A DNA stretch of 64,000 nt from Thermoclostridium sp036562185 (GTDB lineage Bacteria; Bacillota; Clostridia; DSM-8532): positions 1 through 64,000 of the forward strand of contig DATCKN010000039.1 in assembly GCA_036562185.1 (NCBI GenBank). The letters run 5' to 3'. Positions within the stretch are counted from its first letter, which is position 1; every line of letters starts with the position of its first letter. The translations under genes were made by a program, and so were the position numbers. The notes under the pieces were generated by a model that was not told the origin of the DNA, made no database searches, and worked only from the letters and a program-made list of their open reading frames with translations. Below, piece by piece: positions 46,365 to 56,395 of the stretch.

Positions 46365-46723
46365 AGCGAAATTAACCGGAAAAAGAGAAATAACAGCATG
46401 CAAAACATGTGGAAATGATATTACATTATGCGTGCCAATAAATAGGCAACATGTACAATCAATTGAAAATCAAGGAGGTAAAAGAGCAGCTTGCGTATTG
46501 TTTAACATGCTTTGCTTAAAGATCCTGATGAAAATCTGACAGGCGAGAAAAATGCTGACACTGCTCTTAGGTATCATCCCGCCATGTAGCGTGGCAAAGA
46601 AAAATCAGGCTGTGGCTTTGAAATCTGAATAAACGGGTAATTTATTGAAATCAGGATATAATTCCCCCCAGAGCTTGTCTTATTTTTAATTGGACCTGAA
46701 CCTTCGCGGTTTGGGTCTTTTTT
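46365..46723 (+). other. Gene-free stretch ending in a terminator after the dnaK paralogue
   Basis: A perfect AAGGAGG lies near 46470 with no lasting frame behind it; nearby fragments (KDPDENLTGEKNADTALRYHP in another frame) suggest a decayed small gene. At 46693-46723 GACCTGAACC pairs with GGTTTGGGTC and a T-run follows, a good terminator. Confidence 0.5.
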
Positions 46724-46737
46724 CGGTATAAAATAAT

Positions 46738-46767
46738 TGCCGCTAAAACCCTTTGGTTTAACGGCAG
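46738..46767 (-). terminator. Terminator of the chemoreceptor gene
   Basis: On the minus strand TGCCGTTAAA pairs with TTTTAGCGGCA around a short loop, followed by a T-rich run. Confidence 0.7.
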
Positions 46768-46781
46768 TTAAGAAGTACTCT

Positions 46782-48151
46782 TTATATCTTAAACTGTTTA
46801 ACCAGCCTGATCAGCGATTCAGATATCTCATTTGACTTACTTGCCAGGTTTACAACATTTTCAGCCATATGCACAATTTCTTCGGTTTTCTGGGCAATGT
46901 TTGCTGCCCCCATAGCTTCTTCGTTGGCGGAAGCGGTTATTTGCGTGATGGCTTGAACCATGTTCTGCATAGATGCCAAAAGTTCTTCTGATGTTGAACT
47001 GAATTCCATCACTATATTGTTGATTACCTTAGTAAGCTCATTATATCGTTCGCTGAGCTGTACCAGATCTTCATAATCATTGAGAACTTTTTTTTCAATA
47101 AAATCTGTAATCTCAACAGAACTTGAAGAAAGAGCATTTACTACTGCCAGGACTTCCTTTGTTACCTCTTGAATTCGCGATACTGAAGTTTTAGAGCCTT
47201 CGGCCAGCTTCCTGATCTCATCGGCTACCACTGCAAAACCTTTGCCAGCTTCTCCTGCCCTGGCAGCTTCAATTGCCGCATTCAAAGCCAGAAGATTTGT
47301 TTGTGAAGTAATCCCCAGTATGGCATTCGACAGCTCGTTAATCTGCTCTACTGCTTTGGCTTGATTGATTGCATTCTGCAGATTGACCTTTGTTCTGCCG
47401 TATATATCCAGAGCTTCTTGTTTTGAAGTGATTGCATTTGCCTTAATAGTTTCACTTATTGAATTTATTTTGCTGACAGTCGCTGCTCCTTCCTGGGCTT
47501 TTGCGGCAATTGACTCAATGGCTTTTTCTATTTCAAGCGATGTGGCATTCATTTCTTCGCTTGAAGCAGCCATTTCTTCTGTTCCTGCGGATAATTGCTC
47601 TGTGGTGGAGGAAATCTCTTCAATGTTTCCGTTCAAATGGTACATATCTTTATTGATGGCAGTCAGCATTTGACTTACGCTGAAAGATTCATCAACAACC
47701 GATTTCATCATCATGCGTACGGAATTTTGCATCTTCTCAAGCGAATTAGCAAGACTTCCTATTTCATCTTTTTTAGCCAGGAGTTTTTTCGGTATATCTA
47801 CTGAAAAATCTCCGGTAGCGATTACATTCAGATGCCTGGTGGTCTCTTTGATTGGCCTGGCAATATTGCGTGCAATCAATATTGTAAATATTATGCCTAA
47901 AAAGATGAAGTGAGATGATATAAATATCATGGTTTTAGTTACTGCATTCACCATCTCCATAGCTTTTGATTTCGGTAAGGCTACACCTAAGGACCAGTCA
48001 GTACCCTCTACAGGATGATAGGCTATGTATTTTGTTATGCCTTTGTAGGTATACTCGCCTACACCCGATTCTCCTTCAGCCATTTTCTTTTGAATGATAG
48101 CATTCCAAATAAAATAACCATTCGCATTGTAATACTTTTACATTTCATCAT
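46782..48151 (-). pseudogene. Methyl-accepting chemotaxis protein with deleted sensor domain
   Basis: From 48151 a strong ribosome site (AGGAGAGG) precedes ATGATG and codons for KCKSITMRMVILFGML, the typical first helix of a chemoreceptor. After 20 codons the frame is lost. In the next frame the sequence is IIQKKMAEGESGVGEYTYKGITKYIAY, the last part of a dCache sensor. The second helix, HAMP and the signalling domain (EIRKLAEGSKTSVSRIQEV) then run intact to 46782. Most of the sensor, some 200 residues by comparison with the family, is missing and the junction is out of frame. A 433-residue product could still start at ATG 48083, with one membrane helix. Confidence 0.8.
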
Positions 48152-48746
48152 ATCCTCTCCTAGCTTGGTTAAAAAAATCAATGAAATTAGTATATTTTAT
48201 ATAATTATCGACATATTTCTACATTTTTATTAACGAAATGCGGTTTAAGAGATGTATTTTATCAATTAAAGGCGAATTATTAAAATGAATCGGACATATA
48301 AGCGACATGAACCTTAACTCATAAATTTTGATAAGGCTCATTACACTTAAGAGAAATTTTCTTTGCTGGCGAAAAATCTCAATCACACCTGAGGATTTCC
48401 CGGTCACCGACAATTTTTCAGTTCTAAATAAAGGGTGTTTTCCTGTGTTATCATCAATTAATAAACTTACATAAGCAAATAGACAATTAAACATTAATCT
48501 GGTAAAATATGGCTATATGGCTAAATATGGACCGGGAGTTTATAGTCTGATTCTTTTAAAGCCTTATAGAACATGTATTCAATTGTGGGGGAAATTCAAA
48601 CCCATATTAATAAAAAATAAATGATATTATGTTACAATATAGAAAAAGCTGAAATTAAACATAAAGGTGATTATTTTCTTATTTTTACTGCATGGAAACG
48701 GAAAAAAATCAGGTGTTACGGCAAAATTTAATATGGAGTGATAAAT
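48152..48746. other. Gene-free stretch
   Basis: AT-rich with no frame I can support. A minus-strand frame of 91 codons around 48219-48494 has no ribosome site and an unnatural composition. No repeat or RNA gene recognised. Confidence 0.4.
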
Positions 48747-49442
48747 ATGGCGGACATTATTCAAATAAACAATGATACATGGCGGATTGAAGACAACGGC
48801 GTAAGATTCTTCCTGTTGGCCGGGGAGGAAAAGGCTTTGCTTATTGACAGCGGTATGAATACACCTAATGCAAGAGAAATTGCAGAGAGCGTCATAAAGC
48901 TGCCAATCATGCTTCTAAATACTCATGCCGATCCGGATCATATTTCGGGGAACGTTGGTTTTGATTCCTTTTATATGTCTCCTGACGAGGAAGGCAATTA
49001 CAGGGCGCATGGGGGAGAAGGATCAATCCTGCCTGTAAATGATAATGAAATTATTAATCTTGGAAACCGGCCGCTGAAAATCATATCAATTCCGGGACAT
49101 ACACCCGGCAGCATAGCCATATTGGATATAAACCACAGGGTGCTTATTGGAGGAGACACCATTCAGGACGGGAACATTTTCATGTTCAAGGAACGCAGGA
49201 ATATGCCCAGGTATGTTCAAAGCCTGAAAAAGCTGTTAAAGTATGCCGGCGAGTTCGACGTAATATACCCGTCGCATGGTTCATTCCCGGTTTACCCGGA
49301 TTTAATTTCAAACCTTATCGAAGGTGCTGAACAGATTATTAATGGAACGGCAAAAGGCAGGGTTATTGAGATATTCGGTACACCGGTCATGTTGTATAAG
49401 TTTCCCTATGCCGGATTTTTGTGCGATATTCCGAAAGACTGA
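48747..49442 (+). CDS. Metallo-beta-lactamase-fold hydrolase
   Basis: A protein of 231 residues of the MBL superfamily. Metal-binding motifs are clear: LLNTHADPDHISGN (HxHxDH type), GHTPGSIAI (His), IGGDTIQDG (Asp), and YPSHGSFPV (His). It is close to the glyoxalase II/YcbL-like group that binds two zinc or iron ions. The substrate is unknown. ATG 48747 has a GGAG site; a GTG three codons upstream is less likely. It precedes the AlkD fragment by about 90 bases on the same strand. Confidence 0.9.
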   Translation: MADIIQINNDTWRIEDNGVRFFLLAGEEKALLIDSGMNTPNAREIAESVIKLPIMLLNTHADPDHISGNVGFDSFYMSPDEEGNYRAHGGEGSILPVNDNEIINLGNRPLKIISIPGHTPGSIAILDINHRVLIGGDTIQDGNIFMFKERRNMPRYVQSLKKLLKYAGEFDVIYPSHGSFPVYPDLISNLIEGAEQIINGTAKGRVIEIFGTPVMLYKFPYAGFLCDIPKD

Positions 49443-49535
49443 AAAGAGGATTTTTACATTTTAGCTTCATGGTCTTTATTGCGAACTTTACCGTGAAAAA
49501 TTGTCAATCGGGGTAGTTTTTAAGGTGGCGGGTGT

Positions 49536-49796
49536 ATGGATAAATATAATGAAATTAAAGCCGTGTTTGAAGCAAACGCTGATGCCGGAAATGCCGTAAA
49601 AATGTCTGAATACATGCGGAACCAGTTTGCCTTTTATGGCATACAGTCTCCCAGGCGAAAAGCCGTTACAAAGGATTTTATAAAAGCCGCAAAGAAAAGC
49701 AAATCAATAGATTGGGAATTCCTTGATCGCTGCTGGGAAGATGATCACAGGGAAATGCAATATTTTGTGATCGATTACCTGGGTGCCGGCTTTTAA
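49536..49796 (+). pseudogene. AlkD-like DNA alkylation repair protein, truncated fragment
   Basis: An 86-residue frame with the start of the AlkD HEAT-repeat family (MSEYMRNQFAFYGIQSPRRKAV, then FLDRCWEDDHREMQYFVIDYL). AlkD proteins are about 230 residues. Here the frame stops after DYLGAGF, exactly where the convergent CDF-like gene ends (4-base overlap), and the rest of the HEAT repeats and catalytic Asp are missing. A recombination that joined the two gene ends explains this. A ribosome site (AAGGTGG) remains, but a functional glycosylase is very unlikely. Confidence 0.75.
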
Positions 49797-50419
49797 CTGT
49801 TTCCATATTTGTCATTGTGTTTTCCGCGTATGGTAGTAATTCCGCTCATAATTAAATACAATGCAACAACTATTGAACCGCAAAGATCTACATAAAGTGA
49901 CGCAGGTGTACCTGGAGCAACAGTAACGAATGCCAATGCAATTACCACGCAGGCGTCAACCAGGGATTTCGCACGATAAAGCCTGCTTTGCGCCGACAGG
50001 ATCGCATCGGGTTTTTCATGATTGAGTTTCCTATAACGCAGCCAAAACCAGGAATTTGTTATTACACCTAAAATTGCAATAACAAGACCGGGAATTACAT
50101 TGCCCTTTCCGGTGTTTGGCGAGAAAATCGCAATGAAAATCATCGCACCTCCCGACAGGCACATTGCTATACCAACGCATGAATTTGCGGTACGTTCAAG
50201 TTTATCTTTACGTAAAGCGTCAAAATCGTCACTTTTATGTACAGTACGGAATACTATCCACGATACGATTATTGCAACAAGTTCGGATGTGCGGCGTATG
50301 AAGTCTGCAAGCTGCGTGGATGAACGCCCGAAAAAAAGAGCAATGCCAATCACCAAAGGGCCTGGTGAACTCAAAAGCACAGAAGCGAGGAGCGTGCGCT
50401 CACCGGATTTTTGCTTCAT
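49793..50419 (-). CDS. CDF-like cation efflux membrane protein
   Basis: A protein of 208 residues with about five to six membrane helices resembling the membrane domain of cation diffusion facilitators (SSPGPLVIGIALFFGRSSTQLADFIRRTSELVAIIVSW, then VIAILGVITNSWFWLRYRK and SLVDACVVIALAF). The C-terminal cytosolic metal-binding domain is absent and the metal-site residues are not all recognisable, so the transported ion is uncertain. It begins four bases after the polyprenol-kinase-like gene, as the second gene of a two-gene operon. GGGGGGTG lies upstream of the ATG. Confidence 0.75.
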   Translation of the reverse strand: MKQKSGERTLLASVLLSSPGPLVIGIALFFGRSSTQLADFIRRTSELVAIIVSWIVFRTVHKSDDFDALRKDKLERTANSCVGIAMCLSGGAMIFIAIFSPNTGKGNVIPGLVIAILGVITNSWFWLRYRKLNHEKPDAILSAQSRLYRAKSLVDACVVIALAFVTVAPGTPASLYVDLCGSIVVALYLIMSGITTIRGKHNDKYGNS

Positions 50420-50423
50420 AATA

Positions 50424-51140
50424 TCACACCCCCCATAAATGAACCAGTGAAATTAAAATTACCGCTGCCGCTAAAGGGCAGGTTATTGTATCCATTCCGC
50501 CCCTGGTATAAAGCTCCACCAACGCACATACCGCCGCTGTCAATGCAGCTGTCGGAATGTAACTGTACCACTTTAATGAGAAGTGCATAAGCAATACAAT
50601 TATTACTGCAATAAAGGATACCACAAACATTGCAACGGTGCCTTCAAGACTTTTACGCCCTTCAACAAGCTTGCCTTCAATATGGTGACGGCCAAAGCGC
50701 TTTCCGACCAATGCTGCTGCAGCATCACCCAGACCCCAGGCAAGTACCGATGCAATCACTAAGTACTTCTCTCCAAGCCATCCCCAGCAAACGCTGATGA
50801 GCACCGCGAACATGAAAAACGCTACTACCAGGCTGCGTTTAATTTCTCCATTTTTTCGCTCTATAAGAAATTCTGAATATACCGGCAATTTACGTTCGGC
50901 AACTGCAAGAACCGGGTATACCATTATAATAAATACAATAGTTCCGGTTGCTGATATCCACCAGGTATTAAATGCATAAACCCAAACGAACACCGAACCT
51001 AACAGTATCATGTGTAAAATTTTACGAAATACTTCCTTTGGAATAGTAATAAAGCGATGCAGCATTAGTGCTGTAGTTGCAAGGATAACGAAATAACCAA
51101 TCAGTATTCCGTAACCTTTTATAAACTCAATTAGCATTTT
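50424..51140 (-). CDS. Diacylglycerol/polyprenol kinase family membrane protein
   Basis: A protein of 238 residues with about seven membrane helices and the conserved motifs of the SEC59/DGK1/VTE5-like kinases: RKILHMILLG, LAWGLGDAAAALVGKRFGRH, KLVEGRKSLEGTVAMF, and GGMDTITCPLAAA. Members phosphorylate polyprenols, diacylglycerol or phytol with CTP or ATP. The substrate here is unknown. The start is placed at ATG 51140, with GGGGG upstream, although an open frame reaches 51251. It is the first gene of an operon with the CDF-like gene. Confidence 0.85.
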   Translation of the reverse strand, partial: KMLIEFIKGYGILIGYFVILATTALMLHRFITIPKEVFRKILHMILLGSVFVWVYAFNTWWISATGTIVFIIMVYPVLAVAERKLPVYSEFLIERKNGEIKRSLVVAFFMFAVLISVCWGWLGEKYLVIASVLAWGLGDAAAALVGKRFGRHHIEGKLVEGRKSLEGTVAMFVVSFIAVIIVLLMHFSLKWYSYIPTAALTAAVCALVELYTRGGMDTITCPLAAAVILISLVHLWGV

Positions 51141-51431
51141 AAGGCCCCCAAAGAGTGAAATTTTCCAATATTGCAGGACAGCAAAGAATAACCGCTTCAA
51201 CAGATTAATTATAGGTAATGAAAGCTTACAAATCAACAAGTTATCTTTCATTCTTTTTTATATCCTTTTTGCAGAAAAACAAATAGAAGGGCAATAAACA
51301 TAAAACAAGTAAAGGCCGGGTAGATATATTTAGATATAAAAAAATTCTAGAAAAAAAAGACAAGACTAAAATTTTTTCGTAAGTATATATTGTATTTAAG
51401 ATAAAAAAATAATATGAGAGGAGAAGGTAAT

Positions 51432-54400
51432 TTGAAAGAGAACGTGAAAAAGGTTACTTCATTGGCACTTGCGATTGTATTATTAATCAGCATGTGCCTG
51501 CAGATTAATATTGCTAATGCTGAAGAAGCTAAACTACAGGAGCTTCCTCAGGTTGGGCAGGTTATTCATGGTTTCAGGGCAGCTGAATTGGGTGACATGG
51601 ATATTATAAACGCGAAAACCGTACTGTTTGAGCACGTGAAAACCGGAGCGATACTTTTTTACATACAAAGCAAGGATATTGACCGTTCATTTACAATTGC
51701 TTTCAAAACACCTGCTGTTGACAACACAGGAGTTAATCACATTCTGGAACATATTTCGGTATCGGGCTCCAGGAAATACCCAATGAAAAATGTGTTATTT
51801 ACCATTACAAACCAGACATACAGTACTTTTATAAATGCAATTACCGCACCAACCGTTACTTGCTATCCGGTGTCTTCCATGAGTGAGGATCAACTGCTGA
51901 AACTGGCCGAAGTGTATTTGGATTGTGTGTTTTATCCTTCGGTATACAACGATAAAAACATCTTCCTCAGGGAAGGATGGAGATATGAACTGGAAGGTGC
52001 CGATGCCCCGCTGAACATTAACGGGACTGTGTACAATGAAATGAAAGGCTCTTTGGGGAACATCTCTACGGCATCATTATATAATGTTCTGGATGCTTTA
52101 TATCCAAACAGCATACAGGCAAACATATCCGGAGGCGATCCTGATGAAATCATTAACCTGACATATGATCAGGTTATTCAGACACATCAGAACTACTATC
52201 ATCCGTCAAACTCCATTATGATACTTTATGGAAACCTTGATTATACAAGATTCCTTAAAATGATAGACGAAGAGTATCTTCAGGATTTTGACAGAAAAGA
52301 TATACAGATAGATTACGGGATAGTTGAACCACTGCAGCGAAAAACAGAGGCTACTTACAAATTCCCTGTTACCGCAAATACCAATACGGCAAATGGGTCC
52401 CGCATTGATTATGCATTTTCGATAACCAATGCTTCAGAAGAAGAACTGGTTGGGCTGTCGATTCTTGCTCCTGTTTTAACGCAGTCTTCTTCACCTCTGC
52501 AAATAGCTTTCAGGGAAAAACAGATTGGCGGGAGCTTATCTGTAAGTTTTGTTGATTCATTTGTACAGCCTGTAATTATGTTTTCGTTAGAAAACACCGA
52601 TGAGAGCAAAAAGGATGAATTTAAGGAATTGGTTGACAATACAATTAAAGGTATTGTTGAAAACGGATTTGAAAAGGATTTGGTTAATGCAACGTTATCT
52701 ACGGTATTGCTGGCCTATTCAAACCTTACAGAAATAGGTAATCTGGGTGTTAACCTTTCGATGTCCGTAAGTACAAAATGGGCAAATACAGGAAGTGTTT
52801 ATTACTTCAATAACCTGTTGAAAAATATCAAAAACATTTCCGGGAAAATAGATGACAATTATTTGGAGGGACTGGCTGCAAAATATATTCAAAATAATAA
52901 TCATGCAGCTTTGGTAACAACAGTTCCGGAACCAGGGCTTTCAGAACGTTTGGCTGAACAGCAGAAGGAGTATCTTGACAATATTAAGGCATCTATGAGC
53001 AAAGAAGAAATAGAGAAACTGGTAAAAGATACAAAGGCATATAATGAATGGAACAGTACTGAAACAGATCCTGCAATTGCAGATAAACTTCAGGCAATAA
53101 AGGTTTCTGATTTGCCTGTGGAAGTGAAAACTTATGACATCAGTGAAAAGGCTTTGCCTGACGGTGTAAGGATGCTTTCAGCACCGGCCGATGTAGCTGA
53201 AACAGGAACTACAGCCATAATACTTGATACTTCTGCGGTTCCGGTTGAAAAACTTCATTATCTGCAGCTTTATTCAGGACTGTTGGGAAAGCTGGATACC
53301 GAACTTTACAATAAAGAACAGCTCAATACTTTAATTATGAGATATCTTGCCGGCTCTTACTTCAATTTAACTGCAATCCCCAATAAGGACTATAGTGATT
53401 TTACCCCCGGCATAACTATTTCATGGCTGGGCCTTATGGGTGAATATGGTGATCAAATTGAACTTGTAAAAGAAATTCTTCTTAATACCAAATTTAACGA
53501 TGCAAATACGGTATTAAGCATAGTGAGGCAGCAAATGTCAAACATGAAAAACATGTTTGAAGCATATCCTATAAACCTGCTGATAAGCCGCAATATGGCA
53601 AACCTTAATACATGCATGAATTATCAAAGCTATCTGTCGGGTTTGGATTATTATTACTTCCTGACTCAAATAGAGCAGGCATTGCAAACCGATCCAAACG
53701 TTGTATTGGCAGAACTGGAATCAATTCATAAACTGGTTCTGAACAGAACCAATATGATAACCATGTTCGCAGGAAATGAAAGCTACATTGAAATATATGA
53801 GAAGGAAATGAAGAAGCTGATTGATGCACTGCCGGTAAAAGAAATAGCCAGGCAGGATTATTCCAGCATACCGCGCCCTGCCAAAAAGGAAGGAATTGTA
53901 ATAAATACACCCGTTCAATATAACATGATTTCTGCAGATTATGAGAGTATGGGTACTGCCTTTAGCGGAAAGTATATTCCATTGCAACTGATTATATATG
54001 AAAATTACATCACTCCGAAAATCAGGTTTGGTTATGGGGCATATGACAATATTGTAAACTTCAACACAACATCGTTTGCGTTTATTTCATACCGTGATCC
54101 GAATATAAGGGAAACTTACGAGGTATATCAGGGATTGCCTGATTTTATCAGAAATTTGAACATTACCCAGGAAGAGCTGGACAGATATATTCTGAAGGCG
54201 TTTAGTCAATATACCGCCAGCCAGGGTGAGTTAAGCGGAGCGTTGGCTGATATGAACAGCTATTTAATGGGTATGACCGAAGAAGACAGGATTAAGGTTT
54301 TAGAAGAGATTAAATCGACTACTGTTCAGGATTTGAAAAACTCTGCAACAATGTTTGAAAAGCTTCTTGCCAATGGTTCCTGGTCTACAGTGGGCAGCCG

Positions 54401-54851
54401 TGAAAAGATTGAAGCCAACAAGGATTTGTATGATTTTATTATAACAATAGGACAGCAGCAAGCAGAGGAACCTCTTACAAGAGCGAAATTTTTCGAGCTT
54501 GTTCTGTCAGGTGTTCCTGAACCTCTGGAGTACGCAAAGAAATTAGGTTTGCTGGTGGGTGACGGACAAGGGAACTATAATGAAAATGAAAAACTTACCA
54601 GGGAGCAGCTGGCAGTAATCCTTAACAGGCTGGCAAAAATGTACGGATTGGAATTTTCATCCGAAAATATCATCATTTCTGATGAAAAAGAAATAAGCCC
54701 ATGGGCATTAGAAAGCGTACGGGCCCTGGTTGCTTCAGGACTCAGTGTGCTTGATGATGATGGAAATTTCAAGCCGAAAGAATATGTAACAGAATCTTTT
54801 GTCCAGATAATTATTTATGAAGTTATGTCAAAATTTGTTGGTGTACAGTAA
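51432..54851 (+). CDS. S-layer-anchored M16C metalloprotease (presequence-protease type)
   Basis: A secreted zinc protease of 1139 residues. It has a signal peptide (1-30, cleavage after NANA-like ANAEEA), the inverted zinc motif HILEH (about 103-107), a third ligand Glu in GTVYNEMKGSLG (about 203), and the four M16 domains in one chain. This is the PreP/Cym1 type, which degrades peptides in a closed chamber. The C-terminal 130 residues are SLH-like (LTRAKFFELV, then EYAKKLGLLVGDGQGNY, LTREQLAVILNRLA), so it should be bound to the cell wall outside. M16C proteases are usually intracellular or in organelles. It starts at TTG 51432 with GGAGAAGG upstream; ATG 51414 would place the ribosome site inside the gene. 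Confidence 0.9.
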   Translation: MKENVKKVTSLALAIVLLISMCLQINIANAEEAKLQELPQVGQVIHGFRAAELGDMDIINAKTVLFEHVKTGAILFYIQSKDIDRSFTIAFKTPAVDNTGVNHILEHISVSGSRKYPMKNVLFTITNQTYSTFINAITAPTVTCYPVSSMSEDQLLKLAEVYLDCVFYPSVYNDKNIFLREGWRYELEGADAPLNINGTVYNEMKGSLGNISTASLYNVLDALYPNSIQANISGGDPDEIINLTYDQVIQTHQNYYHPSNSIMILYGNLDYTRFLKMIDEEYLQDFDRKDIQIDYGIVEPLQRKTEATYKFPVTANTNTANGSRIDYAFSITNASEEELVGLSILAPVLTQSSSPLQIAFREKQIGGSLSVSFVDSFVQPVIMFSLENTDESKKDEFKELVDNTIKGIVENGFEKDLVNATLSTVLLAYSNLTEIGNLGVNLSMSVSTKWANTGSVYYFNNLLKNIKNISGKIDDNYLEGLAAKYIQNNNHAALVTTVPEPGLSERLAEQQKEYLDNIKASMSKEEIEKLVKDTKAYNEWNSTETDPAIADKLQAIKVSDLPVEVKTYDISEKALPDGVRMLSAPADVAETGTTAIILDTSAVPVEKLHYLQLYSGLLGKLDTELYNKEQLNTLIMRYLAGSYFNLTAIPNKDYSDFTPGITISWLGLMGEYGDQIELVKEILLNTKFNDANTVLSIVRQQMSNMKNMFEAYPINLLISRNMANLNTCMNYQSYLSGLDYYYFLTQIEQALQTDPNVVLAELESIHKLVLNRTNMITMFAGNESYIEIYEKEMKKLIDALPVKEIARQDYSSIPRPAKKEGIVINTPVQYNMISADYESMGTAFSGKYIPLQLIIYENYITPKIRFGYGAYDNIVNFNTTSFAFISYRDPNIRETYEVYQGLPDFIRNLNITQEELDRYILKAFSQYTASQGELSGALADMNSYLMGMTEEDRIKVLEEIKSTTVQDLKNSATMFEKLLANGSWSTVGSREKIEANKDLYDFIITIGQQQAEEPLTRAKFFELVLSGVPEPLEYAKKLGLLVGDGQGNYNENEKLTREQLAVILNRLAKMYGLEFSSENIIISDEKEISPWALESVRALVASGLSVLDDDGNFKPKEYVTESFVQIIIYEVMSKFVGVQ

Positions 54852-54924
54852 GTGCGATAAAGCATAGATAATTTAAAACAGCCCCCCCACCCCCACATCA
54901 TGTATGTGGTGGATATATAAATAC

Positions 54925-54965
54925 CAACAGGCGGTGAGTTAATCTCCCGCCTTGTTGATTTTATT
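54925..54965. terminator. Bidirectional terminator between M16 and MFS genes
   Basis: CAACAGGCGG (54925-54934) pairs with CCGCCTTGTTG (54947-54957, one bulge), followed by a T-rich run on the plus strand. It separates convergent genes. A poly-C run (54882-54894) lies upstream. Confidence 0.7.
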
Positions 54966-55003
54966 GGTATATTTGATTGCTGATTTAAGATAGAACCAAG
55001 ATA

Positions 55004-56164
55004 TTAAGAAGCAATGGTGTCCTTTACGAAAAGTTTTACTATACAAGCTGCAAAAATCCCAATAATGGCGGTAAAAAAGAAACCTGCATTCAAACTGGCT
55101 ATATCGCTTATGAAACCCACCACCACGGGTCCTGTAAACATGCCTAATCCATATATGGCCTGAAAGAATCCCATGGCACTTCCTCTTTTACTTTCTTCAA
55201 CATTTTTTATGCAAAGTCCCATAAGCAGCGGGATTGTAACACCTTTCCCAAAGCCTCCGATTACCTGTGTAACAACAAGAACAGGAAAACTTTTTACAGA
55301 CGGAATTGCCATACATGATAATGCTGTTATTATATAGCCTGCAAAGAGAGTTTTGTTTTCACCTAATTTTTTTGAGAAAAAAGATCCGCTTAATGCACCT
55401 GCAGGTATTCCGGGAAGTATTGACAATGTTGAAAGAAGACCCAGCATGGCGCTGTTTGCACCCAACGATTTTGCAGCGATTGGTGTAAATCCGTAAACAG
55501 TTGCATAGGCTATGAACTGCGTGAGAATTGCCAGAAAAGACAGAATTAAGAGGTTGCCCGATTTTCCAATTAACAATAATTCCGTAAAGGAAACCGGTTT
55601 TCTGTTTATTTCTTTATTTTCGCTGATTAACAAAGCGGCAGCTACAGCTAAAACTGCTGATACACCGGCTAGCAGGAATGAGCTTCTGGCACCGGATATT
55701 TCAGCCACATTGCTTCCTGCAAACATCGCAAGAACCTGGCCTGCGTTGTTCGCAGCCAATAAATAACCTGTTGCTTTTGTTGCTTCATTACTTTTGTAGT
55801 AACCTGAAAACAAAACCGAAAAAGTAACCCATGAAGATGCTGCTACTCCTGCCAATGCCCTGAAAATAAGCATTGACCATGCACTGCTGAAAAACCATAA
55901 TCCCAGACTGCTTATCAAACTGAAGACAATACCAAGAATGATAAAAGGCTTTCTTTTGTTCAGTTTATCTGAAGCAATTCCGAGAGGAATCCTTATAATC
56001 ATCTGTGTGAAACCATATGACCCAATAATTATGCCAACCATACTATGTGATACGCCTGAATTTTCAATGTATCCGGGGAATATAGGGACATATGTATATA
56101 ATGAAAACCAGAACAGAGCTGTAGTTATAATGAAAACTGTACGTTTGAACATTTCTTTATGCAC
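55004..56164 (-). CDS. Major facilitator superfamily transporter
   Basis: A protein of 386 residues with twelve membrane helices of MFS type. The loop 2-3 motif reads GIASDKLNKRKPFI, the variant of GxxxDRxGRR, and a pattern TGPVVVGFISD is near the C terminus. The substrate is unknown: drug efflux and sugar transport both fit. It sits downstream of melA on the same strand but behind a strong terminator, so it is likely a separate unit. The ATG at 56164 has GAAGGTG upstream. Confidence 0.85.
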   Translation of the reverse strand: MHKEMFKRTVFIITTALFWFSLYTYVPIFPGYIENSGVSHSMVGIIIGSYGFTQMIIRIPLGIASDKLNKRKPFIILGIVFSLISSLGLWFFSSAWSMLIFRALAGVAASSWVTFSVLFSGYYKSNEATKATGYLLAANNAGQVLAMFAGSNVAEISGARSSFLLAGVSAVLAVAAALLISENKEINRKPVSFTELLLIGKSGNLLILSFLAILTQFIAYATVYGFTPIAAKSLGANSAMLGLLSTLSILPGIPAGALSGSFFSKKLGENKTLFAGYIITALSCMAIPSVKSFPVLVVTQVIGGFGKGVTIPLLMGLCIKNVEESKRGSAMGFFQAIYGLGMFTGPVVVGFISDIASLNAGFFFTAIIGIFAACIVKLFVKDTIAS

Positions 56165-56311
56165 TGTTTCACCTTCAGTCGCTCAAGCGAGTCCTCGCGT
56201 AAATATATTGCTCTTATTATAGCATGTTCTTTGCATAATCCACATAGCAATTTTCAGCTTTTCTGCCTTGATAGGCCGCTCTGGTTTAAATAAACGGACT
56301 GCATAAAAGAT

Positions 56312-56357
56312 AATAAAGGTGCCGCCTTATTATTGAACAAAAGACAGCACCTTTATT
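56312..56357 (-). terminator. Terminator of melA
   Basis: AATAAAGGTGC and GCACCTTTATT are perfect 11-bp complements around a 24-base loop, and a T-rich run follows on the minus strand. Confidence 0.8.
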
Positions 56358-56395
56358 TCCCGGTGTGCTAATAGCAACTTAATATCAACGGCATA

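Noticed and set aside
54882..54894. C-rich run as a phase-variation tract
   Set aside because: It lies after the M16 stop codon, outside any gene or promoter I can define.
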